Below are positions 1 through 5,146 of a stretch of 5,473 nucleotides of DNA, one piece after another; the first letter of the stretch is position 1; each line of letters starts with the position of its first letter. Origin of the DNA: Actinomycetes bacterium (GTDB taxonomy: Bacteria > Actinomycetota > Acidimicrobiia > Acidimicrobiales > Acidimicrobiaceae). The notes under the pieces are model-generated. The model ran no database searches and was not told the origin of the DNA. It was given only the letters and a program-made list of their open reading frames with translations. The stretch is taken from contig JAJYGZ010000233.1 of assembly GCA_021790495.1 (NCBI GenBank), positions 1 to 5,473 on the forward strand. Reading direction: 5' to 3'. Made by a program: the position numbers and the translations under genes.

Positions 1-3000
1 GTGCCGGTGACGGATCCGTTTGGGTCGAAGTAGATTCCCGCCGGCAGGGTTGCCGCCGCACCCCCAGCAGAGCCGAGCGACCAACTATATTTGCCGTCGC
101 CGCCGCTCCCTGCGAGACTTTGCTGGTAACTCGTTCCCAAAGGCGCAGGAGCAAGCTGAATCGGCGTCGTCATCCGAAGCGGGGGATTGATGGTCAGGCG
201 TATCGTCTTGGATACCGAATTGCCCAAGACGTCGGTGCCGGTCAATGTCACCTCGTAGGTTCCCTCGCTACCTTCGGTGGCCGAACCGCCGAGGTGGCCA
301 GTATTGGGATCAAACGACAGTCCGTTGGGCAAAGGGACCAGGCAATAACTTCCCGCCGGAGTCGAACACGCCAAGTTGGAACTTGGCGAAGTCATATAGA
401 CCGAAGCCACCTTGAAGCCATACGGGCCCGTTCCGCCGCTCAGCGCCATTACTCCTTGGACTGGGGTGCCGACATCTATTGAGCTGGGGAGGTACGCGGC
501 GCTGATCACGGGGGCGCTATGGACATTGACATAGGCCTGATAATTGGCACAAGCCCCCAAGCTGTCATGGACCTCGATGGGAAGATCCAGCAGCCCAGCT
601 TTGGTGGTTACGGTAGCGGAGATTTCTCCGCTGGCGGAGTCGATAAGAACGCCTGGTGGAACGCTAAATTTGGTCAACACATCGCAGTACCCCAGGTGAT
701 AGGAGAAGTTCGCCGAACCCCAAGATGCCTGTGCCGTGATGTGAAACGGCACCCCAACCTCCGCTTGGAGTGGCGAACTGGCATTTGCATCGACGGGAGC
801 GATCTGCAGCTCGGGAAGCACTGGCGGCAGATCCAAGTTGTCCGAGGCTGGCGAGCCAACGCTGTCGGTAAGAGTCATCGGCTGGGTGACGCCGTCGAGA
901 AAGACGGAGGAGTCCGCAGAGGCCGATGGTACTCCGGCAACGGCACAGTCGCTGGCGATGTTCAGGCCGACTCCGTAGTCAAACGCAGAAGTGTTGTTCG
1001 GTCCGGCGCAGCTATAAGGTGGCGTGCCGCCGCTCTGAGATACCGGGAGCGGGTAATTGTAGGCGTATCCCACTTCGGCCTCCGGCAAGGGGAAGTTCAG
1101 CGAAGTGGGCCCAGGTTCGACCGGAACGTCAAAGCTCTGCGTTGTGGATTGACCGAGGGTGTCAACCGCGGTCGCGGCGATGACTATGGTCTGATTCGCC
1201 AGCGACGGAGCAAGGTTGGATAGCGTCAAGTCTCCCGATGGTGAGATGGCAACTGCGCCGGCGACATCGGGTGAAATGCTGGCGAGCTGCCAAGTAATGT
1301 TCTTTGGGTTGGTCGATGATCCTGTGTAGCCGGCGGCTTGCAACTGCTGAGAGTAAGCCGGCTGTCCAGTTTCTATCGCTGGCAAAGATGGTGAAGTGGT
1401 GATTACCGGCGGAGATGTTGCCAGTACCCCTTGCCAGATTGGTATCGAGAGCTGCGCGTTGAAATGCACGATAGCGAGCGAAAGGTTGAAAGCCACGGTA
1501 CCTTCGACCCCAGCAGAAAGCTCCCAAACCGGTTGTGTTGAGGGCGCCAATTGCAGCTTTAGGAACCCGTCGAAACCCACGCTCGGTCCCACCCGGGGAG
1601 TGAGGGCGGGCAAGCCCCCCGCCGAGAAGCACGCGTCATAGCAGTAAAACGCGAAAGTCAACTTCGGACCGACCGAGGCCTTGATGTACCCGCTGAGGCT
1701 CGGCGTTGGAGTGGATACGTTGAAGTCCGGTGTGAAAGAACTTATCGGGGAGAACTGTCCGCCGGCGTACGAAGCCCCAGCTTCGGCGGTAAACCCTTGG
1801 GTTACGTTGGCCGTGATGGTGGTGTCTGCCTCGGCTTTGATGGTCGCGTCGATCTCAAGGAGAAGTGAGATATTGACCGGCACGGGACCAATGGAGAAGT
1901 TCAAGTCGGGAACTCCGAAAGTTTGCGGCCCCCAGAGAGCGACAGATTCCTGGCAGTAGAGCCCGGCGCCGATCGCCGCTTTCACGCCCAGACTCTCGGC
2001 CACCGAGACGTACGCGGCGGCGGTTACGCCGCCGGTTACACTCCATGAGGCGTCCAGATGGGGAGTCAAGGAGAACTGCACGTTCTTGAAGTCGAGCGAG
2101 ATGGGGATATTCTCGCCACACTGAAATTTCGGGGAGAATCCGTTCGGCACGGAGTCCGCGCCCAGTGGAGCCAAACCTCGCCGGGTCGGGGTCCGAACTC
2201 CAGCGACTCGAGCGCTTGCCATTATCGAGCCGGCCTGGGTGCTATTTATCGAGGTCGTTGGCCAGTCCGCCGAAAACGAAGCCCTCCCGATGGCATCTGA
2301 GAGCGTCGCGGCTTGAGTGGAGACGAGCAAGGTCCCCGCGAACTCGGCGACACTGGCGACCTTTCGCAAGAAGCCGGCGGGAGCAACGTTTGCATCTGGA
2401 CCCGCAACGATCACATCGCCTGCGGACAACCCCTGAAGGCTTGGCGGGATTGGAGAGAACTCGAGAGAAGACCCATTGCTGGTCGCCGCCAGCAGGTCGC
2501 CTAAGTCCGCGGATGAGAGAACTTTGGTGGTGTTGTACACCGCGGTGAAGTAGCTGATTCCCGCTACCGAGACACTGCCGGGCGCCACCGAGACCTCGCT
2601 TGGCGCCACAGTGGGATAATAGGTAAATGTGGAGTCCGAGACGGGATCCGCGGTGATGGTGTAACTTCCGATTGGCACCCGCAACACCGTCGAGTTCACC
2701 ACGGTGGCGCTATATCCCGAGGGCCCGCTCACGGTTACCGCGGCGGGGGTGTTCGGCGGCAACTCGTCGATTGCGATCGACAAATCACCCTTGCCAATGG
2801 GAGCTGGGCCAATTGTCAAAGTGAAGGAGGCCGTCGCCTTGGCTCCTTGGGAGTCCGCGACGGTAATGTTCACGGGCGCCGCAGTCACCGCGCTCGGGAC
2901 ACCCGACAAGAGCCCACCAGGACTGAGAGTGAGGCCGCTATCCAAGCTTCCCGAGGAGACCGACCAAAAATACGGTGCCACACCTCCGCTGGCTTGCAAC

Positions 3001-3368
3001 AAAAATGAGTAGTTCCCATTTACCACGCCGGTTGGCAGCTGGCCGGTGTCGATCTGCAATGGCGCCGTTGGCGTCCCGGTTGGGGATGGCCCGGGCGCAG
3101 GCGAGTTTGCAGTGGCGGGATTGGATATCGGAGTGCCGGCGCTTTGGCCGGTCGAATTCGCCAGGATGTTCGAGATAACCGGTTTGGGTGTGCCCAAGGC
3201 CGGTGCCTTCTTTGGCGCGAGATTGCCCGGCGAGCGGTGATGGCTCGCCGGTGGTGATGCCGCAGGCCGCGAGGTCGAGGTCACCACCGAGCGCACCGCC
3301 GCCAAGACAAGTAGCGAGGCGATTCCGATCACCAAGAATACTTTGAGCGCGCGAGGCAGCCTGCCCAT
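1..3368 (-). CDS. Large exported/membrane-anchored multi-Ig-like-domain protein, partial (C-terminus beyond left edge)
   Basis: I translated this strand by eye from the ATG at 3368-3366 and found 1122 sense codons with no stop down to base 1, so the gene continues past the left edge. The start is well fixed: an in-frame TAG lies at 3380-3378, and an AGGGA ribosome-binding site sits 6 nt before the ATG. The protein begins with a basic N-terminus and one hydrophobic segment (about residues 10-26), followed by a Pro/Ala/Ser/Thr-rich stalk (about 30-103). Next come a He_PIG-type Ig domain (about 104-186), a second beta domain (about 195-280), a central module (about 281-650), and at least five further Ig-like domains (about 651-1122). 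All ten cysteines lie after residue 416, as expected of an extracytoplasmic protein. Such proteins are usually surface or adhesion-type, but no ligand or enzymatic motif is visible and the function is unknown. The regulator-like ATPase gene is divergent across 568 bp. Confidence 0.93.
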   Translation of the reverse strand, partial: MGRLPRALKVFLVIGIASLLVLAAVRSVVTSTSRPAASPPASHHRSPGNLAPKKAPALGTPKPVISNILANSTGQSAGTPISNPATANSPAPGPSPTGTPTAPLQIDTGQLPTGVVNGNYSFLLQASGGVAPYFWSVSSGSLDSGLTLSPGGLLSGVPSAVTAAPVNITVADSQGAKATASFTLTIGPAPIGKGDLSIAIDELPPNTPAAVTVSGPSGYSATVVNSTVLRVPIGSYTITADPVSDSTFTYYPTVAPSEVSVAPGSVSVAGISYFTAVYNTTKVLSSADLGDLLAATSNGSSLEFSPIPPSLQGLSAGDVIVAGPDANVAPAGFLRKVASVAEFAGTLLVSTQAATLSDAIGRASFSADWPTTSINSTQAGSIMASARVAGVRTPTRRGLAPLGADSVPNGFSPKFQCGENIPISLDFKNVQFSLTPHLDASWSVTGGVTAAAYVSVAESLGVKAAIGAGLYCQESVALWGPQTFGVPDLNFSIGPVPVNISLLLEIDATIKAEADTTITANVTQGFTAEAGASYAGGQFSPISSFTPDFNVSTPTPSLSGYIKASVGPKLTFAFYCYDACFSAGGLPALTPRVGPSVGFDGFLKLQLAPSTQPVWELSAGVEGTVAFNLSLAIVHFNAQLSIPIWQGVLATSPPVITTSPSLPAIETGQPAYSQQLQAAGYTGSSTNPKNITWQLASISPDVAGAVAISPSGDLTLSNLAPSLANQTIVIAATAVDTLGQSTTQSFDVPVEPGPTSLNFPLPEAEVGYAYNYPLPVSQSGGTPPYSCAGPNNTSAFDYGVGLNIASDCAVAGVPSASADSSVFLDGVTQPMTLTDSVGSPASDNLDLPPVLPELQIAPVDANASSPLQAEVGVPFHITAQASWGSANFSYHLGYCDVLTKFSVPPGVLIDSASGEISATVTTKAGLLDLPIEVHDSLGACANYQAYVNVHSAPVISAAYLPSSIDVGTPVQGVMALSGGTGPYGFKVASVYMTSPSSNLACSTPAGSYCLVPLPNGLSFDPNTGHLGGSATEGSEGTYEVTLTGTDVLGNSVSKTIRLTINPPLRMTTPIQLAPAPLGTSYQQSLAGSGGDGKYSWSLGSAGGAAATLPAGIYFDPNGSVTG
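3..1421 (-). other. C-terminal array of Ig-like domains (residues ~650-1122, continuing off the edge)
   Basis: At least five consecutive modules of about 100 residues start near residues 650, 751, 849, 950 and 1062. Each opens with a proline-rich linker (TSPPVI, EPGP, PPVLP, SAPVIS, NPPL) and carries variants of the He_PIG signature, such as SGGTPPYSC, LSGGTGPYGF, LPNGLSFDPNTGHLGGSA and GSGGDGKYSWSL. Most end with a 'D.LG....' turn before the last strand. Three modules carry close cysteine pairs: 787/808, 895/940 and 1001/1009. The last module is cut by the window edge. The repeats are diverged in sequence rather than near-identical, so they look old and not recently expanded. Confidence 0.8.
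1422..2528 (-). other. Central module between Ig-like blocks (residues ~281-649), function unknown
   Basis: The first part (about 281-395) contains LQGLSAGDVIVAGPD, then APAGFLRKVASV and TQAATLSDAI. I recall this pattern ('GDVIV...AP.GLLRKVTSV...T..ATL.DAI') from other large exported bacterial proteins of unknown function. The second part (about 405-649) alternates hydrophobic and polar residues, as expected for long beta-strands, and is Ser/Thr/Ala-rich. It carries Cys417, Cys472, Cys576 and Cys580, including a short CYDAC motif. It does not have the Ig 'GG..PY' or 'GL.....G..SG.P' signatures seen on either side, so it is a separate fold unit. I see no catalytic motif and cannot name a family. 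Confidence 0.6.
2811..3059 (-). other. First He_PIG-type Ig-like domain (residues ~104-186)
   Basis: This stretch has the usual putative-Ig (He_PIG, PF05345-like) layout: LPTGVVNGNYSF, then the ASGGVAPYFWSV core, GLTLSPGGLLSGVPS, and a closing ITVADSQGAKATASFTLTI strand. The order 'G.Y...L.ASGG..PY.WSV', 'GL.L...G.LSG.P' and 'V.D..G....F.L.I' is the family hallmark. These are beta-sandwich modules found in exported bacterial proteins. The family assignment is from memory of the pattern, not from a profile search. Confidence 0.85.
3291..3341 (-). other. N-terminal signal/anchor segment of the Ig-like protein
   Basis: Residues 10-26 are an uninterrupted hydrophobic run (VFLVIGIASLLVLAAV core) preceded by Arg3, Arg6 and Lys9, which follows the positive-inside rule for an N-in, C-out helix. 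The following residues (about 30-103) are rich in Ser, Thr, Pro and Ala, and look like a flexible stalk. I see no clear lipobox, as there is no cysteine in this region. Whether signal peptidase I cuts after the segment, or it stays as an anchor, cannot be decided by eye. Confidence 0.75.
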
Positions 3369-3374
3369 ACCAGA

Positions 3375-3385
3375 TCCCTACTCCC
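3375..3385 (-). promoter_or_regulatory. Ribosome-binding site of the Ig-like protein gene
   Basis: On the minus strand, GGGAGTAGGGA runs from 3385 to 3375. The AGGGA part is 6 nt from the ATG, a normal Shine-Dalgarno distance. The in-frame TAG at 3380-3378 lies inside this site, which rules out any start further upstream and so decides the start codon. Confidence 0.7.
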
Positions 3386-3495
3386 GTCGAAAATGCGTTT
3401 TGAACACCTTGGGTCAGATTTCGCAAAGTCCGACCTTCAAATTGCAAGTTTTGATCGTAGGCAAATTTCGGGATCGTTTCATGGGGGATTTGCCC

Positions 3496-3515
3496 GCGAA
3501 TTAACCTAAATTCGC
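3496..3515. repeat. Perfect 7-bp inverted repeat in the divergent intergenic region, possible operator
   Basis: GCGAATT (3496-3502) and AATTCGC (3509-3515) are exact reverse complements separated by 6 bp. The site is 128 bp upstream of the Ig-like gene start and 103 bp upstream of the small ORF at 3618. Its arm length and spacing suit a dimeric repressor or activator. There is no T-tract after either arm, so it is not an intrinsic terminator. The operator role is inferred from symmetry and position only. Confidence 0.4.
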
Positions 3516-3607
3516 CACAGATAACCAAGAAACCTACTGAAGTTGGACGACATGGCCAAGCCTTTGCCCGAGCGCAGGTGATATCGCCCGGTGCCGCGAT
3601 CGACAAC

Positions 3608-3612
3608 GGAGG
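3608..3612 (+). promoter_or_regulatory. Strong Shine-Dalgarno site before the small ORF
   Basis: GGAGG is followed by a 5-nt spacer (TTTTG) and then ATG at 3618. It is the strongest Shine-Dalgarno-like match before any of the starts called here, and it is the main reason to take the 38-codon ORF seriously. Confidence 0.45.
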
Positions 3613-3617
3613 TTTTG

Positions 3618-3734
3618 ATGTCCGCTACTTTTGCGAAGTCCGGCGCGAAGTTTGACGATTGCAAAGCCACTTTGGCTCGCAATCGTCTGCTTGAGGTTTG
3701 CCAGCAATACCACCGCCGGTCCGATGGCGCCTGA
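3618..3734 (+). CDS. Candidate small protein, 38 aa, unknown function
   Basis: This is an ATG-to-TGA frame of 38 codons preceded by GGAGG at 5-nt spacing. An in-frame TGA at 3579-3581 blocks extension much further upstream. The product starts MSATFAKSGAKF and ends QQYHRRSDGA. It is basic and hydrophilic, with two cysteines (15 and 28) and no membrane segment or signal peptide. Residues about 16-34 could form an amphipathic helix. I do not recognise it. The direct repeat GCGAAGT (3633-3639 and 3645-3651) gives the FAKSGAKF near-repeat at the protein level. A strong hairpin lies inside the frame (3654-3687). The stop is 202 nt before the ATPase start, so it could be a leader peptide, a free small protein, or chance. 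Length alone gives no support. Confidence 0.35.
   Translation: MSATFAKSGAKFDDCKATLARNRLLEVCQQYHRRSDGA
3654..3687. repeat. Strong imperfect hairpin inside the small ORF
   Basis: The outer stem is a perfect 9-bp match: GACGATTGC (3654-3662) with GCAATCGTC (3679-3687). After a small asymmetric internal loop (AA at 3663-3664 against C at 3678), an inner 5-bp stem pairs AGCCA (3665-3669) with TGGCT (3673-3677), leaving a 3-nt CTT loop. Fourteen base pairs in 34 nt is far more than a random stretch normally offers. Neither strand has a following T-run, so it does not look like an intrinsic terminator. It could be a regulatory RNA structure, a protein-binding dyad or a remnant of a mobile repeat. 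Confidence 0.6.
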
Positions 3735-3865
3735 CCAAGCCATACAACTTAATCTGTGTCGAACTTTGAGCCCGGTGATAATGAAGCGCAATTGTTGCAT
3801 TTAGCCTTTTGATCTGACTTGGAACATGAGCTGTTGATGAGGATCAATTTGGCCATGAATCCCCG

Positions 3866-3884
3866 GATAAATAGTGATAATTTA
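3866..3884 (+). promoter_or_regulatory. A+T-rich possible promoter region for the ATPase gene
   Basis: The stretch GATAAATAGTGATAATTTA is clearly more A+T-rich than its surroundings and lies 53-71 bp before the GTG at 3937. GATAAT (3876-3881) is a reasonable -10 hexamer. I found no good -35 hexamer at 16-18 bp (TTGGCC at 3849 is too far), so this is only a weak proposal. Confidence 0.22.
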
Positions 3885-3926
3885 GCTCCCGGGCGGCTGA
3901 AATTGTTCTTCTTGTCGACACGGATC

Positions 3927-3931
3927 GGGAG
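3927..3931 (+). promoter_or_regulatory. Ribosome-binding site of the ATPase gene
   Basis: GGGAG is followed by CTGAA and then GTG at 3937, which is a normal 5-nt spacing. It supports GTG as the true start. An in-frame TGA at 3898-3900 excludes a much longer N-terminus. Confidence 0.65.
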
Positions 3932-3936
3932 CTGAA

Positions 3937-5133
3937 GTGACGGCTAGCGGTATCTTGGAGCGCCATGGGGCGACTTCGCTGATAGACATCGCGATAGAGC
4001 GTGCCAGGGATGGCGATGCCAGCGCCCTTTTTTTCTCCGGCTCACCCGGGCTGGGCAAGAGCGCGCTCCTGGACTACGCGTGCGAATCAGCTACAGGCTT
4101 TGATATCGGCCGATGTTGCGGTATTGAAATAGGGACCGACATTGCCTTTGGAATCCTCAACCAAGTGATGGCGCACATGGGAGCGAGCGATGAGATTGAA
4201 TGCGCTTCGCGCGTTCCCAACGTTGAGAGATTGCCATTTGCTGCACGAGAATTCCTGCGCTGGGCAACCACGCAACGCCAGCGCCCCGCGCTTCTCTTGC
4301 TCGATGACCTTCACTGGTCGGATCACGAATCGCTCGCGATTTTCCATCATTACCTCGCTTGTCGCAAGCGGGCTCCGGTATCGTTGATCGGCGCTTTTCG
4401 ACCGTGGCCTGAGAACGCTACTACGTTCGCCAACAGCCTCTCGCGAATGCGCAGAGCCGAGATTCTCGAACTTCGCCCCCTCAGCGCGGGAGCTGCCAGA
4501 CAAATGGTCGTCGAGCATGCCGATGGAGAGCTCGACGGCGCCGCTCTTGAGGAAGCGGAGCTTGCTTGCCAGGGCAACCCTCTGTTATTGATTCATTTTG
4601 CGAAGTCATATCGCCGCCACCCCGAAACAGAGCACTCTCGCGCGCGCCATTGCGAGGAGATACCCTCCAAACCCGGGCCGAACGTCGTCACCTTGATAGG
4701 TGACGAGCCAAAGACGGTCAACTACGCCAGGGTGGCGTCGGTATTCGGGGCTAAGTTTCCTGTGAGTGTCGTGAGCCAGGTCTCCGGCGTTGAAGCTCGC
4801 GGCGCCATCGAGATAGTGGACAAGCTATCGCGGTGGTCGCTGCTACACGCAAATGGTTCATTTGCCGAGTTCACCCATGCCCTGGTTCGAGAGTTGATCT
4901 ATGACTCGATACCGGAGTTGACGCGAAGGGAGATGCACCGGGCCATCTTCGCCGAACTCCATCGCATCGGCTATGAGCCAAGTGTCATGGCGTATCACGC
5001 GGTTTGCGGTGATCTCCGGGGAAACCAAGCGGCGGTTGAAGCCGCTTTTCTTGTTGGCGATCGGTTCTGGAAGGGTGGATCACCAGCTACGGCCAAGACC
5101 TGGTTTGAAACGGCATTGGCCCAACTTTCGTGA
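3937..5133 (+). CDS. LAL-type (LuxR-family) regulator ATPase, C-terminally truncated
   Basis: This 398-residue protein starts at GTG with a good ribosome-binding site. The opening, ILERHGATSLIDIAIERARDG, matches the 'LxxRxxELxxLxxxLxxAxxG' entry of LAL/AAA ATPase regulators. Walker A is GSPGLGKS (residues 35-42) and Walker B is LLLLDDLHWSD (119-129), followed by the NTP-domain GNPLLL motif (213-218). The helical segment FTHALVRELIYDSIPELTRR (312-331) and the following HRAIFAELH also fit the family. In intact LAL proteins (about 850-1000 residues) a long helical-repeat region and a C-terminal LuxR helix-turn-helix follow. Here the protein stops just as the repeat region begins (WFETALAQL), so it cannot bind DNA through the usual domain. 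An IS1634-type transposase end lies about 50 bp downstream, which suggests disruption by insertion. It may be a pseudogene fragment or a stand-alone ATPase. The family call is firm; present function is uncertain. Confidence 0.88.
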   Translation: MTASGILERHGATSLIDIAIERARDGDASALFFSGSPGLGKSALLDYACESATGFDIGRCCGIEIGTDIAFGILNQVMAHMGASDEIECASRVPNVERLPFAAREFLRWATTQRQRPALLLLDDLHWSDHESLAIFHHYLACRKRAPVSLIGAFRPWPENATTFANSLSRMRRAEILELRPLSAGAARQMVVEHADGELDGAALEEAELACQGNPLLLIHFAKSYRRHPETEHSRARHCEEIPSKPGPNVVTLIGDEPKTVNYARVASVFGAKFPVSVVSQVSGVEARGAIEIVDKLSRWSLLHANGSFAEFTHALVRELIYDSIPELTRREMHRAIFAELHRIGYEPSVMAYHAVCGDLRGNQAAVEAAFLVGDRFWKGGSPATAKTWFETALAQLS

Positions 5134-5146
5134 CCTCACCCAAAGT
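5124..5146. repeat. Dyad at the end of the ATPase gene
   Basis: ACTTT (5124-5128) pairs with AAAGT (5142-5146). Inside that, GTGA (5130-5133) pairs with TCAC (5136-5139) around a 2-nt centre. The ATPase TGA stop (5131-5133) is part of the dyad. No T-tract follows on either strand. It could be a weak bidirectional termination structure between convergent genes, or part of the terminal sequence of the IS. Confidence 0.3.

Noticed and set aside
120..482. Plus-strand 120-codon ORF
   Set aside because: It is antisense to the Ig-like gene and has the Arg/Ser-rich composition typical of shadow frames. The same applies to the plus-strand ORFs at 926-1183, 1396-1641, 1681-1959, 2058-2300, 2165-2548 and 2704-3012.
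519..1223. Plus-strand 234-codon ORF
   Set aside because: It is antisense to the continuous 1122-codon Ig-like frame, is rich in Arg/Gly without recognisable motifs, and has no convincing ribosome-binding site. It is a shadow ORF.
1162..1632. Minus-strand 156-codon ORF
   Set aside because: It is a shifted frame within the Ig-like gene, with low-complexity Arg-rich sequence and no support. The 1855-2121 and 674-859 minus-strand ORFs are rejected for the same reason.
3369..3495. Sigma-70-like promoter for the Ig-like gene
   Set aside because: I looked for -35/-10 pairs on the minus strand (for example TTGCCT with TTTGAA at 17 bp), but the -10 match is too poor to annotate.
2938..3606. Minus-strand 222-codon ORF overlapping the start of the Ig-like gene
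   Set aside because: It is in a different frame from the Ig-like gene, has no recognised domain and ends inside that gene. The competing frame has a clear anchor, Ig signatures and a good ribosome-binding site.
3534..3800. Minus-strand 88-codon ORF in the intergenic region
   Set aside because: It has only a weak AAGG-like site before the ATG and an Arg-rich C-terminal half with no recognised motif. The plus-strand small ORF with the stronger ribosome-binding site overlaps it. It cannot be fully excluded, but I do not support it.
3809..3847. TTGATC/GATCAA inverted repeat with a 27-bp spacer
   Set aside because: Arms of 6 bp at that distance are expected by chance in an A+T-rich stretch.
4087..4518. 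Minus-strand 143-codon ORF (and its neighbours at 4074-4271 and 4350-4577)
   Set aside because: These are antisense to the ATPase gene, whose Walker motifs establish the real frame.
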